A stretch of DNA of 64,000 nt from Lamellibrachia columna. Taxonomy: Eukaryota; Annelida; Polychaeta; Sabellida; Siboglinidae. The stretch's first letter is position 1, and each line of letters opens with the position of its first letter. Below are positions 15,931-27,990 of the stretch, piece after piece. The notes under the pieces are model-generated. The model was not told the origin of the DNA. It ran no database searches and saw only the letters and a program-made list of their open reading frames with translations. Made by a program: the position numbers and the translations under genes. The stretch is from the NCBI GenBank assembly GCA_963662155.1, contig OY759275.1:3980706-4044705 (forward strand), read 5' to 3'.

Positions 15931-16139
15931 CAACTTTCGAAATCGCTTTTTCTGCGCGTCCGACTTATCATCCATCGTTGGGGTGGTTGTGGTATTTATG
16001 TAGTCTTCATCGAATATCTACAGTCATATATCAACACGTCTAACGAACACGATGTTGTATTATCCAAAACGAGGCTTTGGGAATTTAATGAGGGGGAAAT
16101 TATTAGTTTGCTCCAAATATTGCCCACAGTATGGCGCCA

Positions 16140-16294
16140 CTAATCAATTACCCATGTTCTCTGTCCAGTACGTGGCGTCACTTCTATGGCAACGACGCCG
16201 CGAGTGATTTGACAATATGGGACCATATCGTTATTAGACGAAAAAAGTGCCAATGATGTTGACACGGTATCCTTTTTCAAGTATTTGTTGCACC
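16140..16294 (-). CDS. gene C candidate last exon (secreted peptide, two cysteines)
   Basis: Candidate terminal exon for the signal exon at 19503-19569. On the minus strand the acceptor ataattattatttcag ends at 16295 and is identical over 16 bases to the acceptor of gene A (364-379). Entering in phase 1, as the signal exon requires, gives 50 codons beginning Gly-Cys-Asn-Lys-Tyr and ending Thr-Trp-Val-Ile-Asp before TAG at 16140. It has only two cysteines, about 27 residues apart, so if real it is a different mature peptide from A and B. The frame is also open 91 bases upstream of the acceptor, so it could be chance. The spliced product would be 73 residues. Confidence 0.35.
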
Positions 16295-17079
16295 CTGAAA
16301 TAATAATTATGACTTTATCGCCTGTATGCAGAGTGTACTTGTCATTGTGACGGAAATGATGTATGCATCCATATTCTGGGTGCATATAAAATTAGCTAAT
16401 TATGATGTCGTCCGGGCATTTGGCTAATGCATAAAACAAGAGTGGACTGTTATCAGTGTATACGATGCAATTCGAAGTAACTTTAGACTTTGATTATATC
16501 GACACAATTGTCAGATTGAAAAGTTAAATCAGGCAAACAAATGTTTATTGTATAATCTCGACAAAGATGCAGATTGGCTGCTGGCATCTCACGGAAACGC
16601 CTACACAAAGTGTAGTGTTGAGAGTGGGTAACAATGAGACCACCCCCTTGGGGCCAGACTCATTTCTCGGCGAGTTCACGAAAGCGAGCGAGAGTCGGAT
16701 AAGCGAAACTTCGCTTCTCATACATAATCTTTTTAGTTGCGGTTTCAACTAAATAAGATGCCTCAATTATCTGAAGTTATCCATATCTGGGTGCATATAA
16801 ATTAACAATACCATACGTCTTGTTTTAACATGCATTGATGTGGTATATTTACCAACAGAACATGTATAATACTAGAATTCGAAAAAAAAAATTTGCATAC
16901 ATCACAAGGGTAATTTACCCCGCTCGACTATTGACGCCATTTGTCTTTTTCATTTCGAGCGACGACTGTTTCACAGCACATCACGACATTGCATTTATTA
17001 ATGTTACAATACGGCCCGTGGTGATGACGGAACAAACAACAAAAGAAAAATTCCAAGTTTGCGAAAATAACTGGGCGAG

Positions 17080-17395
17080 AAAAGGGAGCAGCCAGACAAG
17101 AAAGGAGTGGATGAGCTGAGGGAGGAAGTTGGTGCGAAAGAGAGTTTCAGGAGAAAGGTGTCGAGGAGTCGACTAAAGTGGGCTGGACACGTGGAACGAA
17201 TGGAAGTGGAACGGTTGAAGAAGAGAGCGGGTGTGCTCAGTGTGGAGGGTAGAAGGAGACGAGGAAGACCGCGACTGAACTGGTAGGATTGTGTGAAGAG
17301 AGACTTGGCTTGTGAGGGGAACGGAGAACGAGATTGTAAGGGGAACGGAGAAGGAAAAACAGGGAGTAGGGACGGGTATTGGAAGCAACAACATT
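17080..17395 (+). pseudogene. LINE 3' end scrap (reverse transcriptase C-terminus)
   Basis: Forward frame reads KVSRSRLKWAGHVERMEVER and later RRRRGRPRLNW, a stop, then DCVKRDL. This is the common LINE C-terminal pattern (RL.W.GHV.RM ... RGRP...W.DCV..DL). It lies in the proposed long intron of gene C, on the opposite strand. Confidence 0.65.
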
Positions 17396-17855
17396 TAGTG
17401 TTTGCAAAGCAAGGAATTAAAACAGAATAATCTTTATAAGGTAAACCTCATTTGCTAGTCTCGTGCACCAATGAATTCAATGACGAAGTCGTACATGTTT
17501 TATTGATATCATTTTTATTATTACGGTGCATTACTTAGTAACTCGTTGCGTAACTGCGTCTGTTGCCATGGCAACAGGATCGCGTCTGTGTTGCGGGTTT
17601 AGACTTGTCGCGAGCATGTTCCGGTCACGTGATGCTGAATGGGTTCCGTTCAGCGCGTCTATTCGCTAGATACAGTTGCAGGAAGGACGGCCACGGTGCA
17701 AGCAACAGCAGCTGGCCACTAACTCGCAACTTATTTTACACCGTCCTCTCGGGCAGTTTACCTTGCAAAAATCGGAGGCGAACACTACAAGAGAAATTCG
17801 GTAGCGTTATGGAATGGTAATCCAAATACAGGCTTAAACTCGATAATCCCCCAAT

Positions 17856-18931
17856 CAGAGCTGGGGTCAATTCCATTTAATCTATTCCAATTCAAATCCA
17901 AATTCCTTTCAATTAAATTTTATCATTTACAATTCAATAAATGTTTTTTATTCATTTATTTCAATTCAAATTCCAGCTCAAATCTTTCAATTCAAATTCA
18001 ATTCAACTTAAAATCCAATTCAATTCAAATTCTGAATTAATTCTGTTGGAGTTTTTCCAAAGCAAAAGCATGGGATAATAGTAATATGTCATTGTAATAG
18101 ACGTTTTTTTCTGTACATGTAATAGTAATAGAGGAACTTTTTTCGAAAGAATAGTAATAGATCCTAAAGTTATAGATAATAGTATGTTACTTTTCTATTA
18201 CATATGTTGCTGCAAACGTACAAAATAACAAGTTTGTTTGCATGTTATTCCAGCTGCTAGTAATTGTAGACAATGTACAGACAATGGCTGAGCCGTTATT
18301 CAAACAACATGAACAGACCAGCAGGCTGATAATTTTATGGTTTCAGAAATACCTGCTCAATGAAACAATACAAGAGTAGCAAGCTAATTACTAATTGTTG
18401 GGATGCCCCATTGGTGTGGGTATGGCGTCACACATTCCTAGCACACACAAAGGGCATGGTTTCAGATATGTTCAGGCAGACAACAAATGTTATCTTAGCT
18501 GCAGCCTGTATTGAATTCAAAGTAACCTCATCATATCCCACCATAGTTTGATTTGAGCAGAACTTCTAAGTTTGTTTTTTCAATTGCCACACGGCAGACC
18601 CTTTGTTCAAATTTGGACAAATGTTCTCACCTCAGATCTTCATATGGTGTACAAATGTATGTTTAGGTGCTACAAAGACTTTGAGTTCATACACAATTCT
18701 AGGGTTGGATCGAGGATCACATTGGAAATAAAACTAGATCGCACCAGCACTACAAAATAAGGTTCAGTTTATGTTCTTTCAATTCCAATCCCAATTCAAC
18801 TTACTCAAAATCTTTCAATTCCAAATCCAACTCAACTTTCTCAAAATCTTTCATTTGTAATTCCGATTCAAATTCAGCAATTGAATTGAATTGAATAATT
18901 CCAATTAATGTTTTAATTCACCCCAGCCCTG
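17856..18931. mobile_element. hAT-type non-autonomous element (1.08 kb)
   Basis: Ends are inverted: left cagagctggggtcaattcc, right reverse complement cagggctggggtgaattaa. Flanking octamers cccccaat and ccttcaat agree at 6 of 8 positions, fitting a decayed 8-bp target duplication. The interior near 18290 (cagaccagcaggctgataat) resembles the element at 46213-47409 near 46630, so they form one family. Subterminal regions are rich in caattcaa. No transposase ORF is present. Confidence 0.8.
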
Positions 18932-19502
18932 CCTTCAATGAACCACAATTATTGTTTTTACCGTTATCTGTTTATGAATAGTGGCGTTGCCGTTCAGTGC
19001 ACCCGCGAACGGATGACGACATTTTCCAATGCACATGATCACGGGTCATTACATAACATTCGTGAAATCACGTTCTCCTCCGCATGCAATGTAAACATGA
19101 TATTCGGCCCGAAACATTCAAAATAAACACATAATAGCCAAAGTACATTTTTAAATGCGTCTCATTAAAATACAACTAGACGGTCAGGATTTTATAATAG
19201 ATACAGTTTATACTAAATAACATGATTTTATGATCAAAAAACGATCACACCTTGTACCTTTAAAGAGCGTTCTTCATTTGATTTTCAAAACGTTAAGTTG
19301 AACTAGTTTCTTATTTGCGATAAAACGTGAATTCCAAGTCATGCATACATTTTGTTATTGTTTAAGTCAAGGTGTCGTTATAGACATATATTTATACTAA
19401 CAAATTTGTCACCAAAAACAATCACGTGCACAATGGATTATATGAAAATGGCTACCGATGAACATCGATTTCTCTGAAGTCCCTCCAGATGTCGTTACCT
19501 AC

Positions 19503-19569
19503 CTGTTGGAACGAGAATGACGCATACAGCAATCACCAACAGTGCAACGAGAAGTGTCGTCGACTTCAT
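19503..19569 (-). CDS. gene C: signal-peptide exon of a small secreted protein
   Basis: Minus strand ATG at 19569 opens MKSTTLLVALLVIAVCVILV then PTG, a classic signal peptide: one basic residue, an 18-residue hydrophobic core, then a small/polar end. The exon ends ccaacag|gtaggt, giving phase 1, the same architecture as gene B whose 25-residue signal exon also ends in phase 1. Upstream on the same strand an acceptor (gtcgctgtttcag, ending near 19593) precedes a short UTR stretch. The next exon is uncertain; the best candidate is 16140-16294, across an intron holding an hAT MITE and a LINE scrap. Function unknown; presumably secreted. Confidence 0.55.
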
Positions 19570-19637
19570 TGTCACAACTGGGCAGCTCACTGAAACAGCG
19601 ACCACCTGCTTGTCTATGCGATCAGAATGATAATACT

Positions 19638-20520
19638 GGGTATCCCAAAAGTACTGCAGTGATTTGATTTGATTTGTATGCAACAGCATGAAAGGATACA
19701 GTAACTTAATTTTAACGGGACGTTTTACAACATCTGGAGATTAGATAGGCCCTGCTTGTGAAAGATTATGTCAGTGAGATAACCGCCGTCAGCATCTTGC
19801 ACTGTCTCATTCGAACACTGTGTATTGCTGCCTTAAGTACACTAGCAGTTATGCCATCTATTGCAGCCCAAACATTCTCTCAAATTCAACGTGTCCTCCT
19901 CAAATCGTTTTTGCTAATCTCATTACAAATTCATGTTATCCAAAAAATCATCAGACAAACTATTAAATTATTTTTATGTTTGACCAAACATCAATTGACG
20001 TGAAAATGGAAAACTCATGAACTTCAATTATAGACTTCTACACGTGTTTTACTCTTTATGTTATTGACCCTCATTGCTCTTGCGAAGGACACGTGCCAAC
20101 AACTTCAATGGGTAGAAGGCTAAAGGTCGGCTCCGTACTGACTTTGTAAGTTACCAGATCAAATGACCAAATTCAATTCTTAAAAAAAATTGAACAGAAG
20201 TATGCACTTTTTCATTAATTCGACTGCGGATTTAAACCAGATTGGCGATTGGTCAAATCAGTTGAGAGTGAGTTTTAAGAGCCTGTCTGGTTCTTAGTTT
20301 GTTCGTGTGGGCCGTCTCCTTGAAGAAGCACCGTAGGAAACCATCTGGTGATGACAGCTCGGGAGACTGATGCGGCCAGGAGACATCGACAAATCGTGAC
20401 ATCACACAGTCCAACACAGGGCAAAATGTTAATGGCGGTAATCTCAAAGACATGTTTCACAAGCAGGGCCTATCCAATCTCCAGATCTTGTAAAATGTCC
20501 TGTTAAAGTAAAGTTGACAT
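19638..20520 (-). pseudogene. mariner-like transposon remnant with head-to-head duplicate end
   Basis: Minus frame near 20410-20270 reads SRFVDVSWPHQSPELSSPDG then FLRCFFKE and NKLRTRQALK, matching the mariner-superfamily W.PRSPDLTP.DFFLWG...NKPRTL..L region (from memory). Lower down, GGYLTDIIFHKQGLSNLQML matches the C-terminal end, and tgggtatcccaaaagtactgcag near 19637-19660 looks like the terminal repeat. A second copy of the C-terminal segment (GGNLKDMFHKQGLSNLQIL) is on the plus strand at 20404-20516, so 19705-19810 and 20404-20516 form an inverted repeat. Frames are broken; no activity expected. Confidence 0.6.
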
Positions 20521-20739
20521 AGACGACGACGTGGGACGTTGTGGCATGGAACTGTTAGGGCGATGTCGTCAAGAAAGCGACGTGCATGAGCTCGTGCGCG
20601 CGCGTGTGTCATCAGGAGAAAAACTATTTGTGTGCGCGAGTTGAACGAAGCGTGGGTGGAAGAATATAAAGTCAACCACGGTCGCTGTGAAACAACGAGG
20701 ATCTATGTATTTGTTTTGGTACCATGTAGCGCAGATATC

Positions 20740-20950
20740 ATGAAACACGGAAGATTCCGGTGGTTTGTGCATGTTTCCTGTATGCCAAGAGATGACACTG
20801 CTAGTCAAGCAGTGGTTCAAAGGACAACAGAAGAGGTGGAGTGACCAGATCATGCGCACATGATAATCGGCTCCCACTATTGACAGCAGAACGGCATGCA
20901 GTAAATGGAGAAGGATGGAGGGGTGCAACCTGCCAGGAGACAGCGAGGGT
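20740..20950 (+). pseudogene. LINE 3' end scrap
   Basis: Forward frames give RFRWFVHVSCMPRDDTASQA and, after a stop and shift, LPLLTAERHAVNGEGWRGA. Together these resemble the RLRWFGHV.RMP ... TAERHA.NR.GWR terminal region of a LINE pol. It ends near a tandem aagtcaagt repeat at 20970-20998. Confidence 0.6.
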
Positions 20951-21048
20951 TCAATGTGGCCTATGCATTTAAGTCAAGTAAGTCAAGTAAGTCAAGTACG
21001 TAAACCCAGAAAGCAAAGCGCAAGTTAAAATCTCGCGTGTTTACTTAC

Positions 21049-21100
21049 CTAGCAAGTCAGTTACAGGATCGCGACCCAACCGGAGACGCACGGACAAGAT
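21049..21100 (-). other. gene C candidate 5' UTR exon
   Basis: On the minus strand the segment after a TATA-like box ends tgacttgctag|gtaagtaaac, a near-consensus donor, with no long frame. The distance from box to donor is about 75 bases; in gene B it is about 65. This suggests a shared promoter-plus-leader design. The 5' boundary is an estimate. Confidence 0.4.
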
Positions 21101-21122
21101 GGCCGCTCCAGCGGGCTGGGGG

Positions 21123-21128
21123 CTTATA
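21123..21128 (-). promoter_or_regulatory. TATA-like box of gene C
   Basis: catataagcc on the minus strand, mirrored by cttataagcc before gene B. A transcription start would be expected near 21098. Confidence 0.4.
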
Positions 21129-21545
21129 TGTACTCCGGTATTTCTCCATCCATGACTGATTTATCGTTGATGACACGCACCGACGCATGGACAACGGCGT
21201 TGTGTCTTTCACGCGTGGGCTTTAGTTGGAAAGAAAATAAAGTAACTCGCCGGGAGACTACGCGAGTTGCACAAAGGTTAAACGATCAATAAGACGGACA
21301 ACATTTCAAGGTGTGAACTGTCGTCTACTTGGGAGATCTTGACGTCACGGTTGCGTGACCGGTTCGTCTACCATCTACCCTTGGCACACCTGCGGTTAAC
21401 TTGATGAATCGTACTAGACCGCCCATGAAAATATATTTCATTTCGGATGTATCGGTGGAAATGGATTTAGGTGTGTCACGAACAGTGAACTCGTTGGTGT
21501 CACCGTCCGTTCATGAAAAAGCCGGAATATGTTCATAAAAAGCGG

Positions 21546-22202
21546 TACGGGAGACCGGGGCTAGTTGTATACAGGGACAAGTTATTACAGAGTCGTTTTA
21601 CGTAAACATAGCACACATATGGGAATACCATCGACAGTAGTTGGTTGGAAGTCCATCAGCAGACACACTGTCAAAAAATCGGGAGTTAAGAAGACGAAAT
21701 TAACGAGGTGTGGACAAAAATGACTTTTTTAGCCATCTAAAACTGGTTTGGGTATGCCCACATAAAATCATCTCAGGCAGCCACATTTTAGGTTTCGTCA
21801 ATGAAACTTGAAACATGTCTACTATATAGGGGAGAGTTGCCAGGATTGGGACCCCTAACGATAAACTTGAATGTAGACGCGAAAACAGACGGAATTGATG
21901 TAAACAATGTACTAACAAAGAATTTATATTTTATTACAAGCTATTAATCACAAGAAAATCATTGATGAATTTTATAAATGCTTACGGGGCTAATTATTGG
22001 GAAACTTCACATATTTACCTAACAACAACATGGAATATCAATGGTTTGATATAGTTTAGTAATACGAATAATACACTTAATGTATACGTTGACAGAAACA
22101 AAGCATCTAACATCACAAAAAGTGACATTAACTGAAAATTGTAACAACCGGCCCCGGTCTCCCCTACTAGCCCCGGTCTCAACAACTACCCCCGGTCCCC
22201 TA
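21546..22202. mobile_element. MITE-like element with GGGAGACCGGGG termini
   Basis: Left end tacgggagaccggggctagt; the reverse complement of the right end reads taggggaccgggggtagttg and repeats accggggctagtaggggaga inside. About 650 bases lie between, with an internal taggggagagttgcc near 21828. No transposase. Similar motifs near 31068 and 31880 suggest a family. Confidence 0.5.
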
Positions 22203-22535
22203 AACACCCTCCTCCACTCAACTTTCATCGTCGTTACGTCGTCGTTTTTAATGTTTTTCATGTGCCGTTCTCATTTATACTAATTCTTATTACTAGCAGC
22301 TGATATATTTATTTAGTTATTTCCTAATTTTGCAATTCTACAATATTTTAGTGCTGTATTTTAAATAATTCTGATTACTAGTAATATTTTAAATACATTT
22401 ATTTGTTGATTTTGTAATTCTACACTATTTTATGTATTTTAATATATTGTGAAGCACCACGAACAATTTTGGATCTGGCGCTAAAATAAAATATATTATT
22501 ATTATAAAAAAAAACATTTCTTAAAAAAGAAGGCG

Positions 22536-23787
22536 TTGCAGCTAGAAGAGAAGTTGCAAGGGAAGCTGGAAGAGAAGACATCACAGCTCGCGGTGCAGAC
22601 GTCCAAGCTGGAGAGTCGGCTCCGAAATTTGGAGGTTGGCGTGAGTGGAACGACTCCACTCAGGCATGCCGCGCTACCGTCCGTGCCTGCAGATGTCACC
22701 CCTACACCGATATTTCGGTCTTCTCTGGGTGGACACAATCTTGAGCGTCCACCGAAGTTTGACGGGAAGACTACCTGGAAGAGCTACCACGAACAGTTTG
22801 AAAAGGCAGCGGAGCTTAATGATCGGAATGCTACTGAGAAAGCTGCTTTCTTAGCCACCAGTTTGGAAAGTTCAGCAGCCAATGTGCTTGGTGGTCTGGA
22901 CAGCACGAAGCGCCACGGCTACTGCTCCCTCGAAACAGCTCTGGAGACAAGGTTTCGAGCGACAGGGCAGCGGGAACTGAGTCGCGTGGAGCTTGGTAGT
23001 CGTCGGAGGCTCAAAGGTGAGCCTTTGCCTGAACTGGCGGAGGACATAGAGCGTCTATCAAACAGTTTATCCACGCTTTAGCCGATGACGACCTACACAT
23101 CCGCTTGATGCAGGCTAGGTCAACCAGCTTGCACGAAGCTCTGCGCCTCGCCATGGAGCTTGAGTCGTACAACATTGCTGTGCGGCCCAAACATACGAGC
23201 CGTGACAGTGATTGGGGATTCCAGTACGAACAGCTGAAGGAGACATTAGTTGTCGTGGGCGAAGGAGTGTAGAAGTTGTTTCTGGAAAAGCGGGCAGCGC
23301 CACTCAAGGATGACCGCCCAGACGTACGTAACGCTGCAAAATGCTGAAATTGAAGCAAAGTAGGCCATTTTAGGCGTGCTTGTCGTCAGTCGCCGAGACA
23401 CACAGAGTGGGCATCGATGTTATCGCGATATCCGGGAAACGAGCAGCAGCCGGCCTCACGGGGCGGAGACCGGCAGTAGGAGGAACCAGTAATGCCCTTA
23501 CCGAGGTCGTCGAGGTGCGTACCTTTGGCGGCCAAGATGGGGGACTGTACGTCGAAGACACGATTGAAGGGCAGCCATGCAGGATGCTCGTAGACACTGG
23601 TGCTAGTGTGTATGTCATAAAAAAGAGCATCCTGCGATCGGTCGGCAAAGTTGAACAGCAACGGGAAAATACGCAACAGCCAACTGCTGCAGGATATAGG
23701 ACTCCCATCTATGGCCGTGGCGAATGGGAGCAGATTGGCGACTTCAAGAATTGCCAGCAAGTGTTCGTGGATGACATCATAGACGAC
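22536..23787 (+). pseudogene. LTR retrotransposon gag and protease remnant
   Basis: Frame 22536-23081 begins with a heptad-like Leu/Lys/Glu region (LEEKLQGKLEEKTSQLAVQT), then gag capsid-like KFDGKTTWKSYHEQFEKAA. After a frameshift near 23080 it continues (ADDDLHIRLMQARSTSLHEA), with a broken zinc knuckle near 23340 (SKVGHFRRAC after stops). It then moves to frame 23380-23790 with an aspartic protease motif LVDTGASVYVI. It ends abruptly where a CR1 tail begins at 23800. RT and integrase are absent. It differs from the Gypsy at 10381 in protease and gag sequence, so it is another family. Confidence 0.75.
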
Positions 23788-23799
23788 TGAATGTAATAA

Positions 23800-24178
23800 C
23801 CCTACAGACAATGAGGCTAAGAGAAGATCAAATTGTTTTTAAGACATTGAGTGGGTATGAAAATATAAATATAAATATATTTTTTTCACTCAAGAAAGAT
23901 TGTAGAGCTAGAGAATATGAGGTAACATTAGTAAAGCATCAGTGTAGGTTGAATATCAGGAAGTACTCATTCTCACAAAGGAAAATAAATGAATGGAATA
24001 AATGATCTACATATTGTGTAAATGCCAGCAACGTGAATATATTTAAAACAAGGCTGACACTCATCTCACAAAGGTAAGTTACACACAGATGAAAAAATGT
24101 ATACTCTCGATAAGCCAATGCTTCCTTGTCCACTTGCCATCTGGGCCTTTGACTTGGATGGCAATCTTGTTAACAAGC
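23800..24178 (+). pseudogene. CR1-like LINE 3' tail (copy 2)
   Basis: Reads MRLREDQIVFKTLSGYE, VKHQCRLNIRKYSFSQRKIN and EWNK, aligning with the end of copy 1 (15200-15440). It is followed by the shared tail ctctcgataagccaatg and a terminus near cttgttaac. 5'-truncated to about 380 bases. Confidence 0.85.
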
Positions 24179-25477
24179 GTCTGTGCTTCAGTAAATTTAC
24201 AAATGCTTCACAGTTGTATTCGTGTTGTGGGCGTGACAGTGAAAAGGCTCATTGTGATATTTTTGGAAATATATTTTGGTATCTGGTGAACGTAATATAT
24301 TTTGCTTATTTTTAAGAAACAGAAACACCCATTGTCGGTTTTGCATAACACATTGTGCGGACAGTCTCTTTATTTTGTACTAGGTTCAGTTTAACCATAT
24401 GAGACGTGCGAACAGAAATCGTGACATTTGCTAAACCGATCTGTCAAGAGAACCAGGCAGAAACAGACAAGTAGGAATTAGGCACGCAAGCACTTTATAT
24501 CACTCTCCAGGGTGGCGGCTGAGGCAACTGAGAACGCCACGACTAAAGGTTACATGGAGATTTGCATCAAATATATTGCGATTTTTTCATAATTATTTGT
24601 CTAGACACCGCGAGGTGGCACCCTCGACCCTGCAATTGTTCCTCAGATGACATTTCAAGTCACGTCCCCTCCCCGTCCGCCAGTACTGTCAGTTGTCTCT
24701 AAGTCACGTCCCCCTCCCCGTCCACCACTGCTGCCAGTTGCCTCCAAGTCACGTCCCCCTCCCCGTCCTCCATTATCCTCGTAGTACCCATTACTAAGCA
24801 CAAACGGATTATTGGTGTCAATGAATGTACTTAGTTAATTTCCAGCTGTTTTCGGGTTTGCTGAAAGTGTGCGAGACAATCGCCTTAAGCTGCAGCCTAT
24901 TCTCTATGAAGATCACAATATTTCATTGAGAAGCAGCCGACATGACACTACCTATATTAACACTGGAAATTTTTTTCATCACCGCAGAGCCGATCCAGCA
25001 AAACGTATGTCCAAAATGCTAAAGATAATTTTTATTCCAGCAGCGCTGAAGTAAAGAACAGTTGAGGTTTGTCCTTAAATAAACTCGTAAATCGTACGAT
25101 CTGAGAACATTTCTTGGAGTTTCTCCAGAGTCGTCGCCGAAAAGGCAATCGTTTCGGCTTGGACACCTGAAAGATGCACGCACCACGTTTATGGACCTTC
25201 CCTCGCAATAAGTTATTCGTTGTGGTGATGCACTGGCGCCTGGAGGTGTTTGAACAGCTATACTATGGACTAGTGGTGTGGAGGTATTCGAACAACTGTA
25301 CTATGGAATGGTGGTGTGGATGTGTTCGTCACGATCGTACAAGTTCAAGCTAGAATACATAACATTTTCAAAATAATAGGTGGTGGTATGACCTTGCAAA
25401 ACATGATTTTGTGAAATATTTTACATATTTAAACAAGAAGTATTCACACTATTCGGTTTATATTTCGCCTACACAAT

Positions 25478-25480
<3 letters not shown>
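24179..25480. other. gene-free stretch with a 57-bp minisatellite
   Basis: No coding support. Positions 24655-24780 carry about 2.5 diverged units of a roughly 57-base repeat centred on aagtcacgtccccctccccg. The rest is plain AT-rich sequence. Confidence 0.5.

Positions 25481-25481
<1 letters not shown>

Positions 25482-25553
<72 letters not shown>
25482..25553. repeat. TA-dinucleotide array
   Basis: About 36 uninterrupted ta units. Flanks show no relation to the other arrays. Confidence 0.97.
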
Positions 25554-25559
<6 letters not shown>

Positions 25560-26216
25560 CTAAATCGATCAACTTCCCTAATACTGCATCATATTTGAAG
25601 CACATCACATGTCCATTGCGAAGAAGACATACTGTTGTTTGAAATGATGCCTGTAATATACTCATTCTAAGAGTTTAATGATTTTTGCCATTATAAAATA
25701 ATATCTTAATCGCCCCTGTCAGTTTCTTGTATATATTTAAATTATGAAAGCAAACAATATCGCCATAGTTGTGCAATAAAGGGACAGTTGTAGCTAGCGT
25801 CAAAGCATATCACGACAGACTCCGCTGAAACACCAGAATCATATTTCACAAAGACCGTTTTCTTGTGTTCTGTGCGCTCCTGTACGTCAGCAATCTTGTG
25901 AATTAATGTATTTTTGAAGAATCGTCTTGGATTTGGTTTTTACTGAAACGATCCGTTTGCCAGGTGTTGGCTCCAGCCAGCGACATAAACACTCTCAGCG
26001 TGATTCATGAACCGCAGTAGTGCCCCCGCATGCAGACGAAATGTTTAAATGGCGTGCTCCGCGGTCATGTGTCCCTCCGTCCTGTCGAACGACACGCTGT
26101 TTGTCGCCTTGACGCGCTGTCATAGGCGGCTCAACACGCACACGTCTCGCAACGCTAGTTCTTCGAAATAAATAAAGGCCAATCTAACACCTACCAACCT
26201 ACGTCATTTAAAGACT

Positions 26217-26222
26217 TATAAG
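26217..26222 (+). promoter_or_regulatory. TATA-like box of gene B
   Basis: TATAAG within acttataagcc, about 65 bases before the donor of the first exon. An acgtca word lies 16 bases upstream. Transcription would start near 26247. Confidence 0.5.
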
Positions 26223-26246
26223 CCACTGTCAAAGACACTCCCGCTA

Positions 26247-26285
26247 TTTCTTCCACAACGAATCTACGCGACAGATTCGTAGACC
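26247..26285 (+). other. gene B 5' UTR exon
   Basis: Short leader ending gtagacc|gtaagtac, a strong donor at 26286. The next acceptor is ttctgatgcag at 26561, seven bases before the ATG. The leader contains an 8-bp inverted repeat (acgaatct 26258-26265, agattcgt 26273-26280) that could fold at the RNA 5' end. The start is estimated from the TATA-like box. Confidence 0.5.
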
Positions 26286-26568
26286 GTAAGTACACATCTC
26301 TGCTTGTCTTGGTCTATATTAACTTAACTCATTTCGGCCGCCCTGTGCGCGTAAAACAACTTCATTAACGGCGTCTTAGGGAACGTTGGACACAGCACAA
26401 AGTTGAACCTTTCTTCCTAGTGAAAATGTTTTAAATGTACTCGCACAGCATTTATGATCTACCCAGAATTCAAGCGGATAGCAAGAGGCTGTTCGAGAGA
26501 AACTGGTTTGCCACCTAGCGAGAATGGTAAATGAAAACATAATTGTTTATTTCTGATGCAGGTCAGCC

Positions 26569-27795
26569 ATGAAGACCCAGACGTTCTTGGCCGCTGTGTT
26601 TCTTGTTGCGTTCTTCGCGATGCTAATGGTACCGATGATTGCCGGTAAGGTGGCGCCGTAGTTGATTTGATCTATTATAATGATATCAAGCGACTTAGCC
26701 ACTTATGAACTATACAATTTCCATAGGCCTACAATTCCAAATGTATTAAATGTATCTAATGTTTCTACTTTACCGTCGACAAAAAACTGTTTCGCCAAAA
26801 TGGCGTTTTACAATGTTGACACGCAAATACAACCTGTGACGTAATGTGTATGCTCTCCGAGCAGTTTGTTGTGGCAACCACACAATCTAGAGCATAATAT
26901 CACTGCATTTCCTTGCATTTCTGTTAATACAGTCAAACATTACTTACACGAATCATTATGTTTTGGAGGTGTTCAGCGATTGCATAACAACGTTTGGGTG
27001 AGGTTTGGTAGGTTGCGTCACCACTGCCACAACTTGATTGTAAATTCAAAATAGACAGATGCGGAGGGTCTCACGCATTGGTTGGCATGGCAACGTCGTT
27101 GTTGTTTACGACTTGTTACGTCATTGAAACTGTGCTCTTGAGTAACGTAACGTAGTTTCAAACAGAAATAAACATTATTGTGTTTCTATCCACAGTTGTA
27201 TGCAATTGAACCAGGTGTATTTAGGCAAAAAGTAAGAGTTTACGTAATTAAATAAATATGTGTAGAATCTGGACATCAAATGTTGTTGTCGCAGTGGTGA
27301 AATTGTGAGTGCGAGATTTGTCATCGCAGCGATCCACTGCGTCGAGTGAACGCAGCTAAAGTTCACTAACCGGCCTAATATATGTCTTCCTGAACATCTG
27401 CTAACCATCTACGCCTAGTTCATTCATTGTAGTTCATTCGGTTAGGGTTTCACTTTAAAGAAGTGACTCGACTCGAATTATTGCAACATTGATGAAATGC
27501 CAACACGAACTTAAAATTTGTACTAAACGATTGTGTTACATGGTTATCATAATACATATCAGCAACTGCTAGGTCTACAGTCAAACCTTGCACTACTAGT
27601 GTTCAAAAATAATTATGTTTGCTTTAAGTAATCTATTCTTAATTCCTTTTAATACAGTGGACTCCGTTTAAAAGAATCAATTCGAGCCAGATTAATTTGA
27701 TTCTATTAAACGGTTGATTCACTTAATGGCGTCAGCTTGGTACAGCGGAAATAGGGAATGATTTTGTCCCAGCCAATAATGTATTTGATTTCAAT

Positions 27796-27875
<80 letters not shown>

Positions 27876-27876
27876 A

Positions 27877-27953
<77 letters not shown>

Positions 27954-27954
27954 A

Positions 27955-27990
<36 letters not shown>

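Noticed and set aside
17563..17820. 85-residue forward frame with several cysteines
   Set aside because: Considered as another cysteine-rich exon, but spacing is irregular, there is no phase-1 acceptor and no signal exon on that strand.
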